From NCBI RefSeq assembly GCF_017654505.1, contig NC_054559.1:14817147-14881146 (forward strand): a stretch of DNA of 64,000 nt, read 5' to 3'. The first letter of the stretch is position 1; the number at the start of each line of letters is the position of its first letter. Both the position numbers and the translations under genes were made by a program. Positions 20,101 through 32,300 of this stretch are shown here, in pieces. The DNA is from Polyodon spathula. Its lineage: Eukaryota; Chordata; Actinopteri; Acipenseriformes; Polyodontidae. Under the pieces are notes generated by a model that was not told where the DNA came from, searched no databases, and saw only the letters and a list, made by a program, of their open reading frames with translations.

Positions 20101-23100
20101 TCAGGACTGCCAAAACCGATCCTGTGCATTTGCATGCATTTGCACATTGTGTTTCTTTTCCTGCATTACAGACCTTTGCGCTGTAATAGAACCTTCCATA
20201 GAACTCGATAGACACGCCTCTGTTCTCAGCCACAGTTTCCAGGATGAGCTTCAGCAGCAGGGTCCACAGCCCCTGCAACACCCTGGAGGAAAAAATAGAG
20301 AAAATGTGACTTCACAGGTGCTGTTCCCCCATTTCAGTTATTAAAAATGCTACTGATATAAAATGACATGTTTACTTAAATTCCAGAGCTTTGCAATGCT
20401 ATTCATAACCTCCTTCTGCTACAGGTACCAACAGGACCGTGTTTTTTTGGTGTCATGGAAACGGGGAGGAGGCGTGCCTCCCTAGCTTTGGGGGATGCAA
20501 TCAAAGTGTACAGTCAACAGAGGATTTGTATGGACGGTGTTGATGATGACGTGGTCTATTGGCCAACGTGCCATTCTATTTTAGTGTCAAACTGAACATG
20601 TTTTCTGAAGAATGCTTCACAGTTCCCTTCTATTGCCCAGGCATACTGCCACTGTGAGGGTGTGTACCATATGAAACAAATAATAAACCGACACCTAACT
20701 ACAATTCCAACTCTGTTCTTGTAAACTGCAGTTAGAATGAATTCCACAGTGCAGTCTCAGGAGTGCAGCCGGGCTGTTTCTCTCAATTAACAACACTATC
20801 CCACTTCTGTATGGGATGTAACACAGGAAAATACACACGCACCTGTCAAGGTTCTCTTTCACCAAGGACTCGCTCAGTATTACTAAGGTATCATCCAGGT
20901 ACTTCATTAATGGAGACACAGCCTGCAAGCAAAAGACAGCCTGTTACCTATTTAACAGGACCCACCCCCTCCCAAAGCACCAATTCTCACTTGATTCATT
21001 TGTGCAATGCATTTTTCATTCACATATAGTTTGATCTCATTACATACAGAATACTATAAATCAGAATCTGTCTAAATTGTAAAGGCAAGAAAAATCACTT
21101 ACATCATCGTTGTGTATGGAATCTGGCGAGAGGCTGATGTGCTGGATGTATTTCTTTAAATCGTAAACCATCTGCAAGCAACGTAAAACAAGAGAGCAGT
21201 CTGTCATTGTCACATCCCGCAGGTAGAAGAACCAACACAGATTAGCAACCCATTCCAGACACCCATCACACTCAGTAACACTAATCGCAGTGGCAAGCAT
21301 GAGTACTGCATCAGGTACTCATGAGATTTAACATCAAACATGGGTGAGGACTAACAGCACCAGCAGCCAATTGCTTAGCACTGTGCTGGCATGCTTTCTG
21401 AAGTGGGTTTGGTTCCCCTTGACACTTGCTGATCGTGCCTGCAGTAGAGTCCTGTGTCGGAGAGGTCTGTGGTTACCTTGTCTGTCAGGCATGCTATCAC
21501 GCGCTTCACCTCGCGCTGCAGCTCCAGGTCAACGTTGAGCAGCTGAGCGTTCAGGGCTTTCTGAATCTGCTCCTTCCCCTCCTGCCCGCAGGACTCCTGC
21601 ATGGCAGCTTCCAGGGATTTCCAGTCCAAATCCTGGGGCAGATTCCTGAGGAACTTGCGCACATGCTCGATGTTGTTCAGAGCGATACAGAGCTGAGAGG
21701 AGCGGAGCGAGAGCAAGGAATGAGAACCGAGGGAACCGGGAAGGCGTGGCGAGAAGGGGAGATTCCCGTCAGATATGGTAAAAGATACACAAGACATTCG
21801 AAAAATCAGAGTTTATAATTCTAGTAGCTAAATCTAGTTTAACAAATGTTCAAACAGAATATGAAGATACTACCAAGAGCAGAAAACAAAGGGTTTTGTG
21901 CTAGGCACAGCGCTGTCGTTGTATTGCATTGCAGATGGATCCCTGCCTGGTCCATAGCTGAGTGAACATGACTGGCAGGTTACCTGGTTCGTTAGGTGTT
22001 TGTTCTCTAGACCATGCTGGCTTTTCTCAATTTTGCGTTTGATCAGTTCAGAATAACAAACCGCCGCGCTGCACACATCCTGCAATGGAGGGAGGGGAAC
22101 AAAAGATGAACTTGGGATGTTTACAAGCATTCTCTTAGGCTGCATAAAAAATGGGGAATAAACTGAAATGAATCGTTGGATGCTGATGGAGCACTTTTAC
22201 TCACATCTGTAAGTCGTGTTACAAAAATAAAGGCGCCTGCAGAGTCAGGCCAGGCTAGCTGCACCCAGAACTCCTTGACCTGACTGAAGCAGGTGGTCAC
22301 GTCCACGGCAGAGCTACTGTGCTTCGACAGGGTGTCCACATGCTCCAGCTGATCCAAAACACACACAATGAAGAAGAAGGTGGTGAGAACACAACGTTAT
22401 CCACTGTGGTTCACCCATTTTCTGGGCTCTCTCCAGACTCCATACCAGGGAAGCTGAAAGCTCTGCGGTTTCCAGGCGTGGGTGATGGGAGGAATCAGTG
22501 CTTTGAGCCTGATTAGATTAGGTCTGGGATACAGAGCCCCTTCTCTGCCTCCCTGGTCTGGAGCTCAGGGAGGCCCCCCAGTCTGGGTTGAAAGATCCCA
22601 CCTACCTTGTCCACCTCCACCGCCTTCCTGATTCTGTCGCAAGACTTCTCGTGCACGATCTGCAGCCACTTGTGAATGGAGGTTTTGAACCACTCGTGGA
22701 ACCCACACAGAGCCAGCGCTTTGGCGTCCCTGGATGATAAAACATGAATGAATCTACTACAGTTCTGGCAAGTTTACCTCATACGCTTCTGCTTGCTATT
22801 ACAACTTTCCCTACAGCATCTAGGTTATGACCATCATCGTTATTATTATTTACATAAAAAGTTGCAATGTGTTTCTAGTCATATTTGTGCCACTCACTTT
22901 AGAGGTAGGAATTCTTGATACTGTTTCAAAGCTTTCAGAGTAATGTAGAGCTCAAACAAAGTCTCCCCCATACTCTGTGTCATCTTGGTTCCTTCCTGCT
23001 CCAGAGTTCCACAAACCCTCTCCATGGCAGCGCTGACATCATCAGCAGCCTGAAGCACAAACAGTGGGCAAGATCACTATAACCACACACACACACAGAG

Positions 23101-23317
23101 GCGGGGTTTCATTAACCTAGCATTAAAACCCACCTGCCTATAACATATCAGAAAATTACTATTTTAAAACCAGTTGCTCTATTACAATACTGCCACCAGG
23201 TGGCACTATATGCCAAGTAGCAATCCCTTAACACTCAATACAATGCAGCAGCACTTTAAAGAAGCACTGATTTTATCCACAGTATCCTTTCTCATCTAAA
23301 TAATAATAATAATAATA

Positions 23318-23357
<40 letters not shown>

Positions 23358-26300
23358 CACTTAATTAAAAAGAAAGCCGCAGGGCAGGGATTAGGGTGTG
23401 TTGTAATGGGAACGGCTCTCCTTCGTTGCTCTTTGTCAAACTCTTACCAGTTTCTCCAGCTGTCGATAAGTGATACTGTAGTATTCTACCTTCACAGTGC
23501 TGCAAGGGGGAGATAAACACAGCCTATCAATACCCCCAACCCCCCCCACTGTGTGAGCCACAGTGAAGTGAGGTCAATCAAAGATAAGCAGGCACTAGCC
23601 CAGGATTCTTATCCCTGGGAGTCTATCTCTCTTAGATACAGATATTAAAGGATTAAGGAAAAATAGTTGTTTCACTTTACGCATACCACAACACTGTCTG
23701 TTTTTAAAGACAATTATTAATGAACCAAACACTAAGTATAACAGACGTTATCACAAGTACAGCAACACTTCTCTCATCTAATCCTCTATATCTCTGCTGT
23801 ATTTATAGTCACTTTCTTCCTATTCACATTCTCTAAAAAGAAACGATAAAAAAAACAACAGGACACAGGGATGGAAATAAGACTCCCGTTGCATAGCAGT
23901 TTCACCCAACCCAGGTGTTAATGTAAGTGTGTATAGGTACCAAGCGGGGGTGAGTCTTATTAAATTATAGTAAAACCAGGAATGGATCAAACTGCTATGC
24001 AGTGGGAGTCGTATTGCCATCCCTGCATCAACACAATCCCACTTGGTCCATAAGCAAACTCTGCTGCAATATGAGCTTCTCTAGAGTACCTGATAAACAG
24101 CTTGTTGTACACATTTTGACTTCTATGTACATCCACATGGACGGCATCAACCACCTGCACCAGGATTCTCAACTGAGCTTCTAGAGTCTGCAAAACAAAT
24201 GTCCATAGTTTTTTCCAGTAGTAAGGACCCTTAGAAAAGTTTGCATAGTAAAATGCATAGTAAATGTGTAATAAGGCACAGTGAAAGTATGGTAAAGCAT
24301 AGGAAAGCATTATAAAGCACAGAGAGGTCTGGTAAAGCATAGGGAAGCATTGCAAAGCACAGAGAGGTCTGGTTAAGCATAGGGAAGTATTGTAAAGCAC
24401 AGACAGGTGTAGTAAAGCATAGGGAAGCATTGTAAAGCACAGAGAGATCTAAAAGCATAGGGAAGCATTGTAAAGCACAGATAGGTCTGGTAAAGCACAG
24501 GGAAGCATTGTAAAGCACAGAGATCTGGTAAAGCATAGGGAAGCATTGTAAAGCACAGAGAGGTCTGGTAAAGCATAGGGAAGCATTGTACAGCACAGAG
24601 ATCTGGTAAAGCATAGGGAAGCATTGTAAAGCACAGAGAGGTCTGGTAAAGCATAGGGAAGCATTGTACAGCACAGAGAACTTGAACTTTAAAAAAGTAA
24701 AGTGCATGGAAACGACATTTAAACAAGGAGTCTTACACAGTCTTCCGGTTTGAAACTGGAAACTGTTGCTTCGTACCATTCCAGCGTGCTCCTCTGCAAC
24801 ACACACAAACAAGAAATGTTTAGCTGTAACCAAGTCATTTCATGCTAGATTAACACCATTAAAAAAAAAAAAGTATTCTTTGCACTCATCGTTAACAGTG
24901 ATTGAAGTATCTCTTCATACAGGAGCTGAACTCCTCTCTCACTGGTCTGATGATGGCTGAGCAGAACACTGTACCTTCACCACAGCGGTGATCTCCACCT
25001 GAAGCTTATTATGGAACGGGCACACCCTCTTGAAAGCCTGCATACTGTGAATCTGGCCAAGACATCTGCAAGACAACAAGTGCAATCTCAGTTTAGCAAA
25101 CACTAACCTCAGTTAATCTGTGCCCGAGTTCTTACCCTCATTTTATGCCCTTCCTGAAGCCCCGGGTAAAATGGCACATATATTGAATAAATAACCATTT
25201 ATTATTGTTTCAGAGGCAACCGAATTAGATGTGTCATTTTCATCAAATCAGAATTCTAAGATCGAGCTATAAGAGAAACGAGTAGACCAACGTTTCTGCT
25301 CGTGGCTTCTTCAGGAAGAAAGCACAATCTGAAACTACATGGCTTGGATTTCTTAGATCTACCATGTGACACAGGCACAGGTTTACCTCAGGAAGAAGTC
25401 GAAGCGTGTGATGGCGCTGGTGCTGGTGACAGGGAACACCTCTCTCATCCTCATCAGCAGCGCCAGGCAGTACTCTGTGAAGACGCTGAAGCTCTCCGCC
25501 AAACTCTGCTCCTGAAGAATACACAACAACAGGAGATTAGAAGCACAAAGCAAACGTACCAAAACAAAACTCGCTCAAGACGTTTCAATTACAGGCCTGG
25601 AAGGAGGATGTTTATGACTTGTTTCAGAATTGCTATTGGTGTTTTTTCCATTACGAGTAAATTCAAATTGCTCACCAGCTCTCTGTGGAGCACTGCAGGG
25701 TCCCACTCGTCTTCAATGGACCGCAGCAGCTCCAGCAGAAAACTATAGTCCATGCTCTGAACCTGGTGATGCTTACTGTAGGACTGCCACCGGCTGCAGG
25801 AGAAGAGCAGACAACACGGCAGGTCTTACTAGGGGAAACACGCTCACCACTGGGAGCTCAGAACAGCTCACTCCGCAACAAGAGCGAAGAGGACTTGTTA
25901 CCATCACACAAGGAAATCGTCTGCCCCGGACTTACATGATGGCCTGCTGTAGAGGGGACAGGTCGGTCTGTATTGCATGGTGGGACAGCACGGTCCAGGC
26001 TGGCTTGCTGAGGTCTCCGCTCCAGTTGTAGGGCTCTGTCTATATGAGGAAGAAGAAGAAACATCGCTATCGACGTAGACGCAGCAAACCAAGAGAAACA
26101 ACCATTGTCCCTACATGCTTACCCCAACCTGCGCATGCTCATATTCCAGGATCTGGCGCAGGAGCATCTCATGAACGATCATGTATGAATCCTTCTTGCT
26201 TAGAAAAGTGTCCCTCTGCAGAAACACAGCATGCTTTTCAACTCTATTGTATAATATGGAGTATATTTGCAGCAATTGCAAAGGGAGCGCAAAAATAATC

Positions 26301-29300
26301 AATAGACAACGTATCTTTTGACTAATGAAGCGTTGCCACAGCACAGCCCTGTCATGTTCTCAGCCTGTGTTCCTACCTGGGTTGTGATCAGTTTGAGGAG
26401 GAGACGGCACTCTCCTTGCACACTGGACGTGCTGGATCGAGGCTCCAGTTTAAACCATCTATCCATCCCGGCCACAGGAATCTCCTACAGTGCAGGTGTG
26501 AGGTTACCATTTAAAAAAAAAAAGCTAAAAAAAAACTAACGATCAGAAAAGTCTGCAGAGTGGTTTTGACCAAGTGATAAAGTTATAATGCAATGCAAGT
26601 GTATTTTTATAACGCCCTTCACACCCAGAGCACTGTACAACATTAAAAACAAAACTAGGAGAGCTCAGATGCACAATACACTTCAGATACAACCAGTTAT
26701 ATAAAAGCACATTTTCAATTTAGACTTAAAAAGACAAGAGATGTTGAGACAGCCCAGGTTATTCTATAAAGAAAGATTTGTACTCTAAATACCTCCAAAA
26801 CCTGAAATACATACTTATTTAATTTAACAGGGTATACTACTATATATTGATCAAAACAATTGATAGATCTATAACTTTAATGAAGAATAAACATTTGTAA
26901 GGAGAGAAACTGAACTGAGACAAGAAAGCAACAGTCGACTTTAACACTGAACAGTCCCGTGCTCTCATACCGCACGTACGTAAGACACTTACGTGAATGG
27001 AGATATTCAGACAGCCCAGGAAATCGTCCACGTTCTCCTCCACTGCAGCACCCGCTGTCCCGTTGGCTCTCACTGACTTGGCGATCTGTTTGAAATACCT
27101 GCAGGAGACCACTTATACACGGAGCGCTCCAGCAAGGTAAAAACATTGCTGCTCGTCTCTCCGCCCCCTGCCTGTCCTTACTAAGGAAACCATGCACTGT
27201 AATTACTCCCAATGGATATTCCTTGAAAATGATATGTTTGTTACATTGATCGACGTCAGACTAATGGCAGAAACATTGTGTCGTGATGGGGTTGACAGTA
27301 AATTTGACCATCAATGAACTGCCTACAATGTATGACTTTTCCAACACTGCAAGGCCCCCATGCTTTCCCATAGTCTCCCATTGTTTTTCTCCCCCACACA
27401 TGGCGGTTCTCTACCTGACGTTTCTTTGCTTTTACCTGCCCATGCCTTTGAAGCCGCTGATTTCATTGAGCTTCTTGCAGGCCTCGGACACAGAAACGTC
27501 ATCATCGTGATCCCTGGAAAACACAAGAGCTACATGTGGACTCTTTGGATGGGATATGTTTGGCTCTAATGCACCACAAACTATGCTGTTCTATAACAGA
27601 AATCAAACTCAAGGAGTAGGATTGTGCCAAACCAGTTCATAATTCCTCCCACTCCTCCTTTGGCTAATATCTAAAGGACAGTACCTTCATTTGCAGTCAC
27701 ATTGCCTGATTAAAACATTTTATAGGGTATAGATTGCTGGTATCTCACCATATGTCCAAGTGGAGCTGATCACTGCACACGTCATCTATTTCGCTGCAAA
27801 ACAGGAGCACATATTGTACATTAGTGAATAACACAGACATGGAGAAGCACAATGTGAGGGGTACACTCTGTTGGGATTTGCTTGTAGTCCCCCACACTGG
27901 TGGGACTAAGTGCTCTATAATGTCCATGTTAACAGTTGAAATTTAAACACACTGTCTTCAGATTCAGATCAGGAATACATAATACACCAGAGCCAGTGCT
28001 CTCCGAAAGGACTTACAAGACAAAGTGCTCGTTCCACACTGGGTTCAGGGTCTCTGGCTTCACCTCTGTGACCTGGATGTATCTGGCAGGCAGGACTTCC
28101 CGGACGCTGGATCTCTTCTCAAACTTCTCCTTTTTCTTCCGGAAGTTGAATTTCCTCTCCTTCTTCTCCTCCGTTTCTTTGGGGCTTTGTCCCAAAAGAA
28201 TCCCCAGCATGCAGTATGGATCGCTGTACCCTGCCATGCAATGGAAGAGCAGGGTAAAGCGAACGAAACACAGTGGAAAATAAATATAGATGTGCGTCTA
28301 AAAAAAGCGTGAAGTAAATGAAACTGAATGTAATGTAAATGAAATGAGTCGCTAAGCAATGAACCCCACTGTATTACTTCTGTATGCATGACTCATTTCT
28401 TTAAAGGTCTCCATTGTCACGCTTGCACTCAGTCCTGTGAGCGGCAGCAGGCATGTATTCATGATCCAATAGAAGACAGCAGCTCAACCAACAGAACAAT
28501 ATGCTAATCTACCAGCACCTGCAGTCCAATAGGAATATCAAACACTGCATCTCTATCAGAGAAGCTTTCCATGCATGATGAGCAGTGAGCTTATAAAAAC
28601 ACTCACTTTCTCAATGTACCTCTGCAGTCAGTAGATTTATTGCAATGAAAGGTGTGATGGAAAAGACAAAATACTTTGCAACACGCAATGTTCTTATACT
28701 TAAACATGCACAATTCTTTCAAATATTCTTAACAAATAATAAAAAAAAAAAATACAGTAGCTACTTTAAAGGCCTTACCATTGGAGTCTTTAGCCAGGAG
28801 ATTTTTCCCTTCCATGACAGAGACTTTTAAAGCATAACTCGGGCGCTGAGGGAAACACAATGGGGCAGTTAGAATCACAACATGAGAAAGCAGATTTACA
28901 TCAAGCAAGTCAACTTCCAAACAGTCTCTACAGGCAATGGCTAGTCCATCTTTTAACAAACCAATGGAGTCACAATGGTATGAACCAACACACTCCAGCA
29001 ACACGTTACCACATCATGTCAGTACCACTGTGTAATATTTGTCCCAGATCCATTGTGCTTGTGGATCCATTGCTGGCAATGCAGTGGGCTTCATTATGGT
29101 TCTGCTGAGGTTCTTGCATTGTATCTCTTGAATAGCACAGAAACAGGAGTATAAACTTCACACAAAGGCTCAATCAGATGAGAAGTTGCAGTGTGATGCT
29201 GCAAAGTAATTATACTCTGCAGTACTGGGAGAATAGGTGCAATGAGAAAAAAAAATCTAGAAGTTTTGAAGTGGGGTGCATATTACTGCAACCTTGGGCA

Positions 29301-32300
29301 CAGACACAGAAATTGCTTTTAATTCTAGGGTTTCAAGAATGTGCTTTGAAGTAAATTTGATCACTCAGCCAGCTGCAGAAACGTACAGTGGAAGCAGAGG
29401 CTCTTTAAATCTCTAGCAACAGACATGGCTGCACAAAGGGGTGAGATGCAATGTGCTACAGTCCGCTTAGCTGCTTCAGACAATTAGTGTGTGTGTGTGT
29501 GTGTGTCAGGGGCAACAGATATATAAAGAGATATAAAGAAACTTTTTAAAAGAGGCTCTTTTTATTTTTTTTATTTTTAACTATATTTGATCTTTAAACG
29601 TAAAATGTCACAGGGCTCCATTTTAATAATTGAAATGGCAGCTATATTAAAACCACTGCGGTTTCTATTGGAACCAGACGAGTTTTCCAAAGTGATAAAC
29701 TTAATACCATAAATAACAAAGGGGAATTCTTGCCCTCTCCCTCCCGCCCTCCCACCACTCTTGTCAACCTTGATCACAATGACAGAGGTTACCTTTGCTT
29801 CCTTGACTCTCTGTAGAATGACGTCATGTTCATCTGGTCCTACTTTGAACACCTAGGGACACAGAATGAACAGTTCAGTGAGTTGAACCCTTTAACGTAC
29901 AAGGGACATACGTGTCCCACAAATACAAATGCATTTTTATTGTAATGAGGTGCATGAAACGGAGTTTAAAATTTCACAGGGTTTAAAATCTGGTCATCCG
30001 AATTGTCAGTTCCCTCCTCGTGATACTTGAGTCACCCTCAAATGTATTTTAAGAAGAAACCTTCTGAATAACTGCTCAGTACCTTGTGTAACTGAAGGGG
30101 TTAAGAGATTTTGGAATTACACAACACACATTCTTATGGCAGTTGTTTGGTTCTAGTTTTGTATAATAATGAACAGGTGTTTTCGATCCAGCCCACTGTC
30201 TCTCCCTTCACTCTGGCAATGACCCTGTAAGGCAGCAACGAGCGAGTCCTGCAGCAGAGAGCAGAGAGCAAAGCCACGCCTGTGCTCACCTCCTGCAGGT
30301 ATCTGAAGAGCTCTCCCTCACTGGTGACATACTCCCCTGAGGCCACACCGACCCGGTTCACCGTGGTGTACAGAGCCTCTTCATACAGTAGGTCCAGCTG
30401 CAGAGAAAAGCAGCACTTTCACACTGGATACATGTGTCAAAACTGCACTCCGATGATTAAACAGCGGCATATCTAAATACCCTGCTGGTTTGGTCATTAA
30501 AATACACAATTTTATAATCGGTGCCCTCCCTGTATGTCTGCCTGTAACAAAATGCAAGAAAGGGTATAATCATTTGAATGATTTATTAATCTCAATAGAC
30601 CCCACACAGGCTGATCAGTGGGACTGAGATTGCTGAGGACTGATCAGAGGGACTGCTCTGTATGCAGGTTATCTAACCAGTAATAAGCCAGTAGCCTCCC
30701 ACTCTCATCAGTTTCTCAAATTGGGATAAAGATAACACACAGCTACAGTATCTGCTCACAAAACACCCCTGAACACCCATTCACTGTAATCACTGCTGCA
30801 ATTAACTAGGACCAAGAGAACAACTCTAATTGCTTGATTTACTCTTGAATTAGTTGAACACAACACAACAGTGGAATCAGGATCATTAGATAATTGCACG
30901 TGGGCTGATAGTGCTGCGATTATTAAACAGGCTGGCTCATTATCCTCCCCGTGCTCCATTCTGTCCGGGGCGGCTGTGCCCGTCCTGCTCACCTCTCTCC
31001 TTGTTAAGCCGGGTCGATCTGCAGCTCGGCTCTGTCCAGGGGCCTCTGGGAGAGGTGGAGCCCTGCACTCCATGGAGCTCTGTATCCAGGAAGGGAATGA
31101 CATTTGTGTTAGAAATGTATCACTTTGCATTACACTGGGTGCACGTGCAAGATATCATGGGCACCGTTTTAAATATTGGTAATCTCTATATTTCTTTCAA
31201 GGGTGAAATGTCTTTTAAAGTAAAGAGGAACGAATTCAGAACATTTTGATTACAGATAGTCAACAGGGCGTGGTCGCCCAGTTTAACAGAAAACATCCTC
31301 AATCACACCTCCAGACACAGAACGCACAGCATCGTAATAAAGAACACAAGTATACCTCCCCTCTAAGATTCAGTCACGGACTTGGGATCATCTCTGACCA
31401 GACGAGACAGCTGCCTCTAAGGGGCTTAATTTGATATTTCAAACTTCCTCCCACAGCACCTGGAGTCTCTGAGCTCACCTGGGACCTGACCTTTTCCAGT
31501 AACACACAGTCTAACATATCAGTAAAAGAGGATGCCAGCAGCAGTCAATCCCAGTTAACAGCCTCCTGTAAACCAGCCACAGCTTGGAAGTTTCACCTCC
31601 GAAACTGGTGGTCATAGTGTTCTGGTTATGAGAATCTTGCAATTCATTTTTGTTTGTAACTGAATACTGTTCAGTGGAATTGTAAATAAATGCAAAAGTA
31701 AATAAGCAAAATGAAAATATGCCTATAAATATTAAATCCAGTCTTTTTTTTAAATCTATTAAAACACAAGGATTGGAGCCTTCATAAAATATCACAACAA
31801 TGTAGTGGATTTAAAAGTAGCCCTTTGATTTGATATAAGTGACAGCAAACATCTTCTACAAGGGCACCGATCCAAACGAGATTCTCTGCAGAACGAGTTG
31901 GGAACACAAACGGCTGTCACTCACATACCTCGCTGTGGGCAGAGCGCTGCAAGTTTTCTTGTTTCCGAAGGATGCTTTTCATCCGTTCAAAAAACTCACC
32001 GTTCCCTCTGTCACCCCTGGAAAAGAGAAGGGTTATAGCTTGTTATATTTAGAAATACAAAAAGAAACTTCAACGAGAAACCTTTTTGAATGCTGAAATA
32101 GCCTCTTCCATTATGTGTGTTTGAAGAACACCCTCCTGCACTGTAATGAATGCTAAAAACTGTGGAACACATTTCTAAAATGCAATCAAAAGCTTCCTAA
32201 AAATTTAACATTTTCTTGGTTTCCAGAGTCTTGCTGCAACGCAGGGGCCAAATAAGTTTAGGATAATACAAGTAAAATAAAGTTCTACAGTCTCCCTTAA

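Larger units (their letters stand above)
19682..26215 (-). other. BAIAP3: BAIAP3 exons 12-28: Munc13-homology (MUN-like) region
   Basis: Exons in transcript order: 26123-26215, 25936-26039, 25676-25793, 25387-25511, 24975-25065, 24737-24793, 24090-24187, 23448-23499, 22898-23049, 22606-22729, 22205-22348, 21984-22079, 21477-21692, 21103-21171, 20843-20922, 20174-20282, 19682-19753. Landmarks: WSGDLSKPAW, LDW-rich helices, SKHSSSAVDVTT, VQLAWPDSAG, KKYIQHISLSPDSI, PLMKYLDDTL and EFFHAEGDGLA. This helical region is the part that engages SNARE and tether machinery in Munc13 proteins. Two successive donors (20173 and 19681) read GTCTGT and GTCTGG, which are non-consensus at position 3. Confidence 0.92.

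Noticed and set aside
24231..24833. 200-codon minus-strand frame rich in Leu, Phe and Cys
   Set aside because: It is a reading through the imperfect 40-base repeat of a BAIAP3 intron and overlaps a real exon in another frame.
29488..29507. Dinucleotide runs as Z-DNA regulatory elements
   Set aside because: Short GT and CA runs are ordinary in fish DNA, and nothing here links them to a promoter.
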